A stretch of DNA of 15,701 nt, taken from the NCBI GenBank assembly GCA_902578505.1, contig CACHDD010000021.1, positions 1 through 15,701 on the forward strand. Reading direction: 5' to 3'. Both the position numbers and the translations under genes were made by a program. Under the pieces are notes generated by a model that was not told the DNA's origin, ran no database searches, and saw only the letters and a program-made list of their open reading frames with translations. Within the stretch, counting starts at the first letter, position 1; every line of letters begins with the position of its first letter. This document shows, piece by piece, positions 1-7,646 of the stretch. The DNA comes from an uncultured Bacteroidota bacterium (GTDB lineage Bacteria > Bacteroidota > Bacteroidia > Flavobacteriales > UA16).

Positions 1-1
1 T

Positions 2-640
2 ATGTATGATACTGTTCACTTCAAGATTGGAGATATTAATTGGGATCAAGGATTTTTAGATATCCATGTCATGAATCCAAACAATAGAATTGTTGGATTT
101 GAAATAGATTTGAGTGGAATTGAAATAAGCCAAGCAATCTCTCTTGCTGACGTAATTAGCTATCCTATAGAGCCAGCACATATGCCAGGAGGATCGAAGG
201 TTATTGGTTTAAGTTATGAAGGGGAGAGCATGATGAAGTTCTATGAATGGACTCCTCTACTCAGGCTTTACTGGATTGATGTTGAAGAAGAAGTTTGCAT
301 AGTAGACGTTGTCGATGTTGTTAATGACGACTACCATAATACATTAGTTAATGTTACTCACGAATGTGTTACTAGCGTTCATGATGAAGACTTGATGACT
401 GAACAAGTAGTTGTTATACCTAACCCTATGACTACAAGCTCAACTATTACTTTCCCAAATCCTACAAGAGAGATGATGTTATTGCACATTATTAATTCAC
501 AAGGAAAATTAGTAAGAACAGAACAGACTAAGAGTAACACTCATGTAATTGAAAAAGCTTCTTTAAGTGTTGGAACTTATTTCTTTAGATTGACAGGAAA
601 TCAATCAACTCCACTTATTGGAAGGTTTGACATAAAATAA
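2..640 (+). CDS. Secreted protein with T9SS type A sorting domain (C-terminal part, 5' end outside window)
   Basis: The frame is open to the left edge, so the visible ATG at 2 is probably internal and only the last 212 residues are present. The last ~75 residues (from about VVVIPNPMTTSSTITF) have the pattern of a type A Por-secretion sorting domain: a PNP motif, then alternating strands with an LHIINSQGKLV segment, then SVGTYFFRL and a final basic lysine. Such tails direct export through the type IX system and are cleaved at the cell surface. The preceding ~120 residues form an all-beta, acidic region with an IVDVVNDDY segment, loosely like the cohesin/dockerin-type modules of Bacteroidota extracellular proteins; that assignment is weak. 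The stop lies 7 nt before the next gene, so the two are probably cotranscribed. What the missing N-terminus does cannot be told. Confidence 0.85.
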   Translation: MYDTVHFKIGDINWDQGFLDIHVMNPNNRIVGFEIDLSGIEISQAISLADVISYPIEPAHMPGGSKVIGLSYEGESMMKFYEWTPLLRLYWIDVEEEVCIVDVVDVVNDDYHNTLVNVTHECVTSVHDEDLMTEQVVVIPNPMTTSSTITFPNPTREMMLLHIINSQGKLVRTEQTKSNTHVIEKASLSVGTYFFRLTGNQSTPLIGRFDIK

Positions 641-647
641 ATCAGTA

Positions 648-3600
648 TTGAAAAGTTTACTTAATAATAGAATTAATTTACTAATTGTATTTGTTTCGTT
701 ACTCGCGACTCAATTTTCAGTTATAAATGCTCAGGTTGTCATTAATGAATTTAGTTGTTCTAACTATACTTTAAATATAGGCGGTGATAACGAGGATTTC
801 ATTGAATTTTATAATCAAGGAGTCACTGATGTTGACCTTGGAGGCTATTTCTTATCTGATCAGCCCTCTAATCCAGACAAATTTGAAATTCCTGCTGGTA
901 CTACAGTTCCTGCTGGAGGATTTACTATAGTTATGTGTTCTGGTGAAGGAGAGTTGTTGACTAATCTTTACTTAGGAGGTAATCTTAACACTAACTTTAA
1001 GATAAACCAATGCCAAGGTGAATCGATTATTTTCAGCGATCCTTCAGGTTCTGTCCTTGAGCAATTTGACTACCTTGTTGACATTGGCACAACCCAAGCT
1101 GATCACAGCTGGGCTAGGGCGACTGATGGGGGTGGCTTATGGGAAGTTTGTATTGATCCAACTCCAAATGCGTCAAACAACGGGGCATCTTCATTTAGCG
1201 CTTATGCACCTACACCACAGTATGATATTCAAGCTGGATATTATCCACTAGATATTAATGTGTCGATTTCTGCTCCTCCAGGATACGAGGTTAGATATAC
1301 TACAAATGGATATGCACCAAATGGTGGTAGCAACTTGTACTCGGGACCAATTACAATTGATGAGACAACTGTCTTAAGATCGATAGCTGTCGACCCTTCT
1401 GGTGTTGAAGCTGATAGCTTTATTGCAACAAATACATATTTTATAGGTAACGATAGTCATACTACCATTGTTGTTTCTTGTAGTGGTGACGGACAAGAAA
1501 ATGGAACATGGCCTGGTGGAGGTGGTGTAGGTGAACCAATGCATATTGAATTTTTTAATACTGATGGTTCTTTTATGGTAGAGGCAAGTGGTGATTCAAA
1601 CGAGCATGGTAATGACTCCAACGCATACGGCCAAAGGGGATTTGATTATATCACAAGAGATCAAATGGGATATGATTACGCTGTTGAATCTGAATTATTT
1701 CACGAGAAGGATAGAGATGAATATCAAAGGTTAATATTTAAAGCAGGTGCAAATGATAACTATCCGCATGAACCCGGAGCTCATATAAGAGATTCATATG
1801 TCCACACACTTTCTCATGAGGCAGGCTTAAAAATGGATGAACGTACCTCAGAAAGTTGTATTGTATATCTTAATGGTCAATATTGGGGAGTATATGAGTA
1901 TAGAGAAAAGGTTGATGATATTGACTTTACACGTGAATATTACAATCAACCAAGACATTTTGTTGATTTTCTAAAAACATGGGGTGGCACATGGGAAGAG
2001 TATGGTGATGGTGATGATTGGTATGACTTTGTAAATTTTGTCACTTCAAATGATATGACTGTAGCGGCTAATTATGAATATGCAATTACTCAACTAAATC
2101 CATTAAGCCTTATTGATTATTTTATTTTGAATAGTTACATCGTAAGTATGGATTGGCTTAATTGGAATACTGCATGGTGGAGAGGTAGACACCCAGATGG
2201 TGGAGCTAAGAGATGGAGGTATGCTTTATGGGATTGCGATGCATCATTTGGTCATTACATAAATTACACCGGCATACCTGACACAGGACCCACTGCTGAT
2301 CCATGTAATCCAGAATCAATGGGTAACGTAGGAGGGCAAGGACATATTCCAGTTCTTAATGCCTTGATGGACAACGAAGATTTTTGGGCCCTTTATGTAA
2401 ATCGTTGGGCTGATCTAGGAAACACTCAGTTCACATGTGAAAACATGCATGCTGTACTTGATAGTATGGTTGCTGTCATAGAGCCAGAAATGCCAAGACA
2501 GTGCGACAGATGGGGGGGGTCTGTTGCTGGATGGCAGACAGAATTGCAACAACTTAAAGATTTTATTGATACAAGATGTGAAGATGAACTGCTGTCTGGT
2601 ATGGAGGATTGTTACGATGTAACACCCTACAATTTAACATTAGAAATAGTAGGAATGGGTGATGTTGAAATTAATTCAATTGATATTACTCCATCCCAAA
2701 CACCATTTAATGGATGGTATTTCGAAGAGTTAGCAATTAACTTAACTGCAGAAGAAAACTATGGAGTAGAATTTTTGTTTTGGGAAATTGTAAGTGGAAC
2801 AGCTGTTCTTAGTGATCCCGACAATCCAGAATGGAGTCTCAACTTACAGGATGATTTAATAATAAGAGCACATTTTGGTATTCCTGCTCCTCCTGAGGAT
2901 ATAACTTTTAATGTTGAGCCCTCAGGAGCAGGATCAATAATATTAGATGGAATGCTTATTCCTAACTATCCAACTACTGAATCACTTAGTATAAGCGGAC
3001 ATACAATACAAGCTATTCCAACAAATCAATGGTGGGTTTTCTCACACTGGACTTCATCTCAGCCTACCAATATTATTGGACCAGACGCTAATTATGAAGA
3101 AGCAACTTTAGAAGTTGAAGTAAGTGGTCAGATAATTGCACATTTTACATACATTGATCACCTAGAACTTGAAGTGGAAGTACAGCCTGCAGGCGCTGGC
3201 GCAGTAACGGTAGTAAATACTGCATATGTTGAAGATTATTGGACAGAAGAGTTTATTGCGAATGACCCTCTAGTATTTAAAGCTTCTGCAAATGAAAAAT
3301 GGGAATTCGATAGATGGCTCGTCCAAACAACCAGTCCATCCCCTAATGAAAACTCTTCTTCAATGACTTTGAATCTTCAGAATATTAGTTACGAAAAGGT
3401 AATAGCTAAATTTAAGGAAGTTGAATTTCGAATATTTATACCAAGTGCATTTACTCCAGATAATGACGGTGTGAATGATAGTTTCCTTCCGTTAGGCCAA
3501 GGATATGATGCGGTTGAATACGAATTCCTTGTATTTAATAGATGGGGAGAAGTTGTATTTAAGACTAATGATCCAAATGAGCCATGGATAGGCCAAAACA

Positions 3601-3719
3601 ATCAAGTCGGAGGTGACCACTACGTTAATGATGGCGTTTACATGTACTCTGTAACAGCTTTAGGCTATCACGATATCAGCTCTCAAGTATTTAGAGGTTC
3701 TGTAACTATCGTTAGATAA
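648..3719 (+). CDS. Secreted CotH-kinase family protein with lamin-tail domain and T9SS type B sorting domain
   Basis: The 1023-residue multidomain exported protein has, in order: a signal peptide (residues 1-28, hydrophobic core LLIVFVSLLATQF, cleavage near NA/Q); a lamin-tail domain (about 30-165, starting VVINEFSCSN); a chitobiase/FN3-associated beta domain (about 188-270, with YEVRYTTNGYAPNGGS); a CotH-type atypical kinase domain (about 295-560, with RLIFKAGAND near 360, YLNGQYWGVYEYREK, and LWDCDASFGH near 527-536 as the probable metal-binding acidic motif); three divergent InlB-like beta repeats (about 665-925, each with a W-x-F-x-x-W-like core); and a type B gliding-motility-associated tail (about 928-1023, IPSAFTPDNDGVND and VFNRWGEVVF). 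CotH proteins are secreted kinases in spore-coat biology; the target here is unknown. The only start that keeps the signal peptide is TTG at 648, because a stop lies in frame at 633-635 and no ATG lies between. Confidence 0.9.
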   Translation: MKSLLNNRINLLIVFVSLLATQFSVINAQVVINEFSCSNYTLNIGGDNEDFIEFYNQGVTDVDLGGYFLSDQPSNPDKFEIPAGTTVPAGGFTIVMCSGEGELLTNLYLGGNLNTNFKINQCQGESIIFSDPSGSVLEQFDYLVDIGTTQADHSWARATDGGGLWEVCIDPTPNASNNGASSFSAYAPTPQYDIQAGYYPLDINVSISAPPGYEVRYTTNGYAPNGGSNLYSGPITIDETTVLRSIAVDPSGVEADSFIATNTYFIGNDSHTTIVVSCSGDGQENGTWPGGGGVGEPMHIEFFNTDGSFMVEASGDSNEHGNDSNAYGQRGFDYITRDQMGYDYAVESELFHEKDRDEYQRLIFKAGANDNYPHEPGAHIRDSYVHTLSHEAGLKMDERTSESCIVYLNGQYWGVYEYREKVDDIDFTREYYNQPRHFVDFLKTWGGTWEEYGDGDDWYDFVNFVTSNDMTVAANYEYAITQLNPLSLIDYFILNSYIVSMDWLNWNTAWWRGRHPDGGAKRWRYALWDCDASFGHYINYTGIPDTGPTADPCNPESMGNVGGQGHIPVLNALMDNEDFWALYVNRWADLGNTQFTCENMHAVLDSMVAVIEPEMPRQCDRWGGSVAGWQTELQQLKDFIDTRCEDELLSGMEDCYDVTPYNLTLEIVGMGDVEINSIDITPSQTPFNGWYFEELAINLTAEENYGVEFLFWEIVSGTAVLSDPDNPEWSLNLQDDLIIRAHFGIPAPPEDITFNVEPSGAGSIILDGMLIPNYPTTESLSISGHTIQAIPTNQWWVFSHWTSSQPTNIIGPDANYEEATLEVEVSGQIIAHFTYIDHLELEVEVQPAGAGAVTVVNTAYVEDYWTEEFIANDPLVFKASANEKWEFDRWLVQTTSPSPNENSSSMTLNLQNISYEKVIAKFKEVEFRIFIPSAFTPDNDGVNDSFLPLGQGYDAVEYEFLVFNRWGEVVFKTNDPNEPWIGQNNQVGGDHYVNDGVYMYSVTALGYHDISSQVFRGSVTIVR

Positions 3720-4105
3720 AGCTTATGGGCAAATAGTACAGTTGAAATTACTAGCACTATATCCAATATTGAATACAATAATGGGAGCTGAATCTCAACA
3801 GTGTAAATAACGCTAAATGAGTACAAAACTTCGCCTATAAAACTGCTAGTATATATCTGCGCCATTTTGCTATATTGCTTGCAGTAAATACGCATAACAA
3901 CACTCCAAGTACATTCGAAATTAGTAGAGCATAAAAAGCTGAAGTTGTTATACTCATTACAAATTGATCCAGAAATTCAGGGTCGTAGGGCACATTTTTT
4001 ACACTCGTCAAATAATGAGTGCCCAATATTTTATAAGGTTACTATCACAAGGCTTGTAACAATAAGTCAAAATATTATGCCTGTAGCAAGCATTTTAAAT
4101 CTCAT
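3683..4105 (-). pseudogene. Decayed small membrane-protein gene downstream of icmF
   Basis: On the minus strand an ATG at 4105-4103 directly follows the icmF stop codon (TAA then ATG, no gap). It reads MRFKMLATGIIF, hits TGA at 4069-4067, continues as a hydrophobic LIVTSLVIVTL, and stops at 4033. The coding character then moves to a second frame (63 codons from 4026, with FYALLISNVLGVLLCVFTAS, stop at 3837). It then returns to the original frame with VLYSFSVIYTVEIQ and YSILDIVLVISTVLFAHK, ending at 3683 inside the 3' end of the convergent CotH gene. Joined together, these pieces resemble a roughly 125-140 residue protein with about four membrane segments. The interpretation is a gene broken by one nonsense change and two compensating frameshifts. 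Assembly errors, or chance hydrophobic frames in AT-rich DNA, are the alternatives. I do not recognise the family. Confidence 0.45.
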
Positions 4106-7100
4106 TTACATATTCCGCCTGTATTGACCACCGACTTCAAAAAGAGCTGAAGTGATTTGGCCTAAAGAACAAACCTTACCAACCTCCATAATCTTTTCAA
4201 AGATATTATCATTATTAATAGCAGTTTGCTGAAGCTCAGATATCAGATAGTCTGCTTTTTCTTCATTTCCTTTGTGAAGGTTATTAAGGTTGCGCAATTG
4301 AACCTGCTTCTCATCATCAGTTGCTCTAATTACTTCTCCTGGAATAGTTGTAGGAGACCCTTTTGAGCTCAAAAAGGTATTTACCCCAACAATTTCATAC
4401 TCTCCAGTGTGCTTTAAAGTCTCATAATGCAAGCTTTCTTCCTGAATTCTCGAACGCTGGTACATCGTTTCCATCGCACCCAATACGCCTCCTCGTTCAG
4501 TGATATTGTCAAACTCTAAAAGTACTGCCTCCTCTACCAAATCAGTGAGTTCTTCAATTATGAAAGAGCCCTGCATTGGATTTTCGTTCATGGCGAGCCC
4601 TAATTCCTTGTTAATGATTAACTGAATAGCCATTGCTCTTCTAACGCTTTCCTCTGTAGGAGTTGTAATTGCTTCGTCGTATGCATTTGTATGTAATGAA
4701 TTGCAATTGTCGTAGATAGCGTATAGTGCTTGAAGAGTTGTTCGGATGTCGTTGAAGTCAATTTCTTGAGCGTGTAGAGAGCGTCCAGAGGTTTGAATGT
4801 GGTATTTAAGCATTTGTGCTCTTTGAGACGCTCCATACTTTTCTCTCATTGCTTTAGCCCAAATCCTCCTTGCAACTCGACCAATAACAGCGTATTCAGG
4901 ATCAACTCCATTAGAGAAGAAGAAGCTCAGGTTTGGCCCAAAAGCATTGATGTCCATCCCTCTACTTAAGTAGTATTCAACGTAAGTGAATCCGTTTGCA
5001 AGAGTGAATGCAAGCTGTGTAATTGGGTTTGCACCAGCTTCGGCAATATGATAGCCACTGATTGATACAGAGTAGAAATTACGGACCTTTTCGTCGATAA
5101 AGTATTGCTGAACATCACCCATAAGTCTAAGAGCAAATTCTGTAGAGAATATGCAGGTGTTTTGGGCTTGGTCTTCTTTGAGAATATCTGCTTGAACAGT
5201 TCCTCTTACAGAGGTTAGAGCTTCAATTTTGAGTTTTGCATAAGTTTTGGCATCAAGAACTTCGTCTCCAGTACAACCCAAAAGCATTAGCCCGAGGCCA
5301 TTATTTCCTTCGGGTAACTCATCTTCATAACGAGGGCGTTCTATGCCATGATCGTCCCATTTTTTCTTAAGCACCTTTTCTACATCTGCTTCTAATCCGT
5401 TTTCAATAATGTATTTCTCACAACGCTGGTCAATTGCAGTGTTAAGGAAAAACGCAAGCAACATTGGAGCAGGACCATTGATTGTCATTGAAACAGAAGT
5501 TGTTGGATCGCATAGGTCGAATCCACTGTATAGCTTTTTAGCGTCATTCAATGAGCAAATACTTACGCCGGCATTTCCAACTTTTCCATAGATATCTGGT
5601 CTAAGATCTGGATCGTTCCCATATAAAGTCACAGAATCAAATGCAGTTGAAAGTCTCTTAGCATCCAGCCCAAGGCTTACATAGTGGAAACGCTTGTTTG
5701 TCCTCTCAGGCCCACCTTCGCCAGCAAACATTCTAGTAGGATCTTCATTTTGCCGTTTAAAAGGGTAAATACCTGCAGTGTATGGAAAGGAACCAGGTAA
5801 ATTTTCTTGTGCAGACCAACGAACCAAGTCACCCCAATTAGAGTAGGATGGGAGACTGATTTTGGGAATCCTCTGATGAGAAAGTGACGCTTTATTAGTA
5901 GGAACTTTTATTTCCTTGTTTCTCACCTTAAATGTGAAAACATCTTTTTTATATCTGCTTTTAAGTTCAGGCCACTCTTCAAGCCATGCTAGTAGTTTAG
6001 GGTCTAGCTCAAGTCTTACTTCATTTGCCTTAGCGCTTATTACATCTCTCGTATCTCCTTCAAATTGCTCAGCAGACTTTTCAAGGCTGTAAAGCTTTTC
6101 CGCAACTTCAGCCTGTTTCTTCATAATTCGGTCGTATGTTCGATTAGTCTCAGATATTTCGCTCAGATATCTTACCCTTGAAGGGGGAATGATGAATATT
6201 TTTTCTGAAGAATCTAACACTAAATCTCTATTTGGGTCTAAATCAGCACCTGTTTTTTTTACAAGGCACTTCATTAGCATAGTATAGAGATTATTTGTTC
6301 CAGGATCGTTAAATTGACTAGCTATTGTTCCAATCACAGGTAAGTCCTCGTCTTTTGACTCCCACAAATCATGGTTGCGTTTAAATTGCTTTCTTACGTC
6401 TCTTATCGCGTCTTTTGCTCCTCTTTTGTCAGACTTGTTAATTGCAACGACATTTGCAAAGTCTAGCATGTCAATCTTTTCTAACTGCGTAGCTGCACCA
6501 AATTCAGGAGTCATAATGTAAAGTGCTACATCGCTGTGCTCTATAATTTCTGTATCGCTTTGTCCTATTCCAGAAGTTTCTAGAATAATTAAATCAAATT
6601 CGGCAGCTTTCAAGACATTTAATGCCTCATTAACGTGCTTGCTTAGTGCGAGATTAGATTGCCTTGTAGCAAGTGATCGCATGTATACTCTTTCATTATT
6701 GATAGAGTTCATGCGAATTCTATCACCAAGCAGTGCACCTCCAGTTTTTCTCTTAGAGGGGTCAACACTTATTATCGCAATTCGCTTTTCATGAAAATCG
6801 GCTAAAAATCTTCTAACTAGTTCGTCAACCATAGATGACTTACCTGCTCCTCCAGTGCCTGTAATTCCTAAAACAGGTACGTTTTTTAGTTGAGGATATG
6901 CGTTCGAAAGAGCTTCAGAGAATTCCTCAACATTGTTTTCTGCTGCAGATATTGATCTAGCTAGATCAGTAATGTTCTTTTGGGGTAGTCTTTCTAATGC
7001 ACCATCTAACTCTTCAATGGTATTAACAGTTTTGTAATCAGATCTTTCTACTAGGTCATTAATCATTCCCTGTAGACCCATTTCTCTACCGTCGTCTGGA

Positions 7101-7468
7101 TGGTAAATTCTTTCTATTCCATATTCCTGAAGTGATTTAATTTCTTCAGGAAGAATAGTTCCGCCACCTCCACCAAAAATTTTAATATGTCCAGCGCCTC
7201 TTTCGTTTAATAAATCCTTCATATACCTGAAGTATTCATTATGTCCACCTTGGTAGGAAGTCATAGCAATAGCTTGAACATCCTCTTGTATAGCTGTTGT
7301 AACTACCTCGTCAACACTTCTATCGTGACCTAGGTGTATAACTTCACACCCAGTACGTTGAATAATTCTGCGCATTATATTGATTGCGGCATCGTGTCCA
7401 TCAAACAAACTTGCTGCTGAAACAATTCTGACTTTATTGGTTGGTATATATGGTTTTGCAGCTTCCAT
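4106..7468 (-). CDS. icmF: Fused isobutyryl-CoA mutase IcmF (B12-binding, G-protein chaperone and mutase domains)
   Basis: This cytosolic, adenosylcobalamin-dependent mutase of 1120 residues interconverts isobutyryl-CoA and n-butyryl-CoA (or a related short acyl pair). The B12-binding domain comes first, with LFDGHDAA at 21-28 (His25 is the expected cobalt ligand), SYQGGH near 71 and a GGGGG loop near 99. A MeaB-like GTPase domain follows, with P-loop GTGGAGKSS at 204-212, the [17 protein letters not shown] segment at 234-250, ETSGIGQSD near 297 and NKSD at 344-347. After a linker, the mutase domain (about 545-1120) has TRMFAGEGG near 578, [14 protein letters not shown] at 757-770 and [10 protein letters not shown] with catalytic-type His807. 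Where methylmalonyl-CoA mutases carry Tyr and Arg, this protein has Phe581 and Gln769, the isobutyryl-CoA mutase pair. Length and domain order fit IcmF. Automated pipelines often call it methylmalonyl-CoA mutase. Confidence 0.93.
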   Translation of the reverse strand: MEAAKPYIPTNKVRIVSAASLFDGHDAAINIMRRIIQRTGCEVIHLGHDRSVDEVVTTAIQEDVQAIAMTSYQGGHNEYFRYMKDLLNERGAGHIKIFGGGGGTILPEEIKSLQEYGIERIYHPDDGREMGLQGMINDLVERSDYKTVNTIEELDGALERLPQKNITDLARSISAAENNVEEFSEALSNAYPQLKNVPVLGITGTGGAGKSSMVDELVRRFLADFHEKRIAIISVDPSKRKTGGALLGDRIRMNSINNERVYMRSLATRQSNLALSKHVNEALNVLKAAEFDLIILETSGIGQSDTEIIEHSDVALYIMTPEFGAATQLEKIDMLDFANVVAINKSDKRGAKDAIRDVRKQFKRNHDLWESKDEDLPVIGTIASQFNDPGTNNLYTMLMKCLVKKTGADLDPNRDLVLDSSEKIFIIPPSRVRYLSEISETNRTYDRIMKKQAEVAEKLYSLEKSAEQFEGDTRDVISAKANEVRLELDPKLLAWLEEWPELKSRYKKDVFTFKVRNKEIKVPTNKASLSHQRIPKISLPSYSNWGDLVRWSAQENLPGSFPYTAGIYPFKRQNEDPTRMFAGEGGPERTNKRFHYVSLGLDAKRLSTAFDSVTLYGNDPDLRPDIYGKVGNAGVSICSLNDAKKLYSGFDLCDPTTSVSMTINGPAPMLLAFFLNTAIDQRCEKYIIENGLEADVEKVLKKKWDDHGIERPRYEDELPEGNNGLGLMLLGCTGDEVLDAKTYAKLKIEALTSVRGTVQADILKEDQAQNTCIFSTEFALRLMGDVQQYFIDEKVRNFYSVSISGYHIAEAGANPITQLAFTLANGFTYVEYYLSRGMDINAFGPNLSFFFSNGVDPEYAVIGRVARRIWAKAMREKYGASQRAQMLKYHIQTSGRSLHAQEIDFNDIRTTLQALYAIYDNCNSLHTNAYDEAITTPTEESVRRAMAIQLIINKELGLAMNENPMQGSFIIEELTDLVEEAVLLEFDNITERGGVLGAMETMYQRSRIQEESLHYETLKHTGEYEIVGVNTFLSSKGSPTTIPGEVIRATDDEKQVQLRNLNNLHKGNEEKADYLISELQQTAINNDNIFEKIMEVGKVCSLGQITSALFEVGGQYRRNM

Positions 7469-7484
7469 TACTTAATTTGCTTTA

Positions 7485-7492
7485 CAAATCTA
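7485..7492 (-). promoter_or_regulatory. Possible -7 promoter element for icmF
   Basis: On the minus strand the octamer reads TAGATTTG, an exact match to the Bacteroidota sigma-A -7 consensus TAnnTTTG, 16 nt upstream of the icmF ATG. Transcription would start about 10 nt before the start codon. No clear -33 TTG is present at the usual distance, so this is only a suggestion. Confidence 0.35.
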
Positions 7493-7590
7493 ACCTAAAC
7501 AAGATGGGCTTTGGAGTAGGCTGTTTCCTTGTTTAAATGGTAATTTATACAACCTTCATGCTTTTTCTACGATTTTTCATAAGAAATCCG

Positions 7591-7600
7591 TTATTTTGCA
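7591..7600 (+). promoter_or_regulatory. Weak candidate -7 element for the surface-protein operon
   Basis: The sequence TTATTTTGCA resembles the Bacteroidota -7 consensus TAnnTTTG but is one base short in the spacer, and no clear -33 TTG was found. It lies about 50 nt upstream of the preferred ATG at 7647, a plausible leader length. The divergent arrangement with icmF means a promoter must lie somewhere in 7469-7646. Confidence 0.25.
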
Positions 7601-7646
7601 GCTTGAATCAATGCTTCATTTTACATTGGAAATTTCAACTACTTGC

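Noticed and set aside
3945..4127. A 60-codon plus-strand ORF in the gap between the CotH gene and icmF
   Set aside because: It overlaps the icmF stop and is less protein-like than the hydrophobic minus-strand frames in the same stretch.
4106..7468. Identification of the fused mutase as methylmalonyl-CoA mutase
   Set aside because: The three-domain order is that of IcmF, and the substrate-defining Tyr and Arg are replaced by Phe581 and Gln769.
7596..7646. Upstream TTG/ATG starts for the SprB-repeat protein
   Set aside because: They add a polar stretch ahead of a textbook signal peptide that begins at the ATG at 7647.
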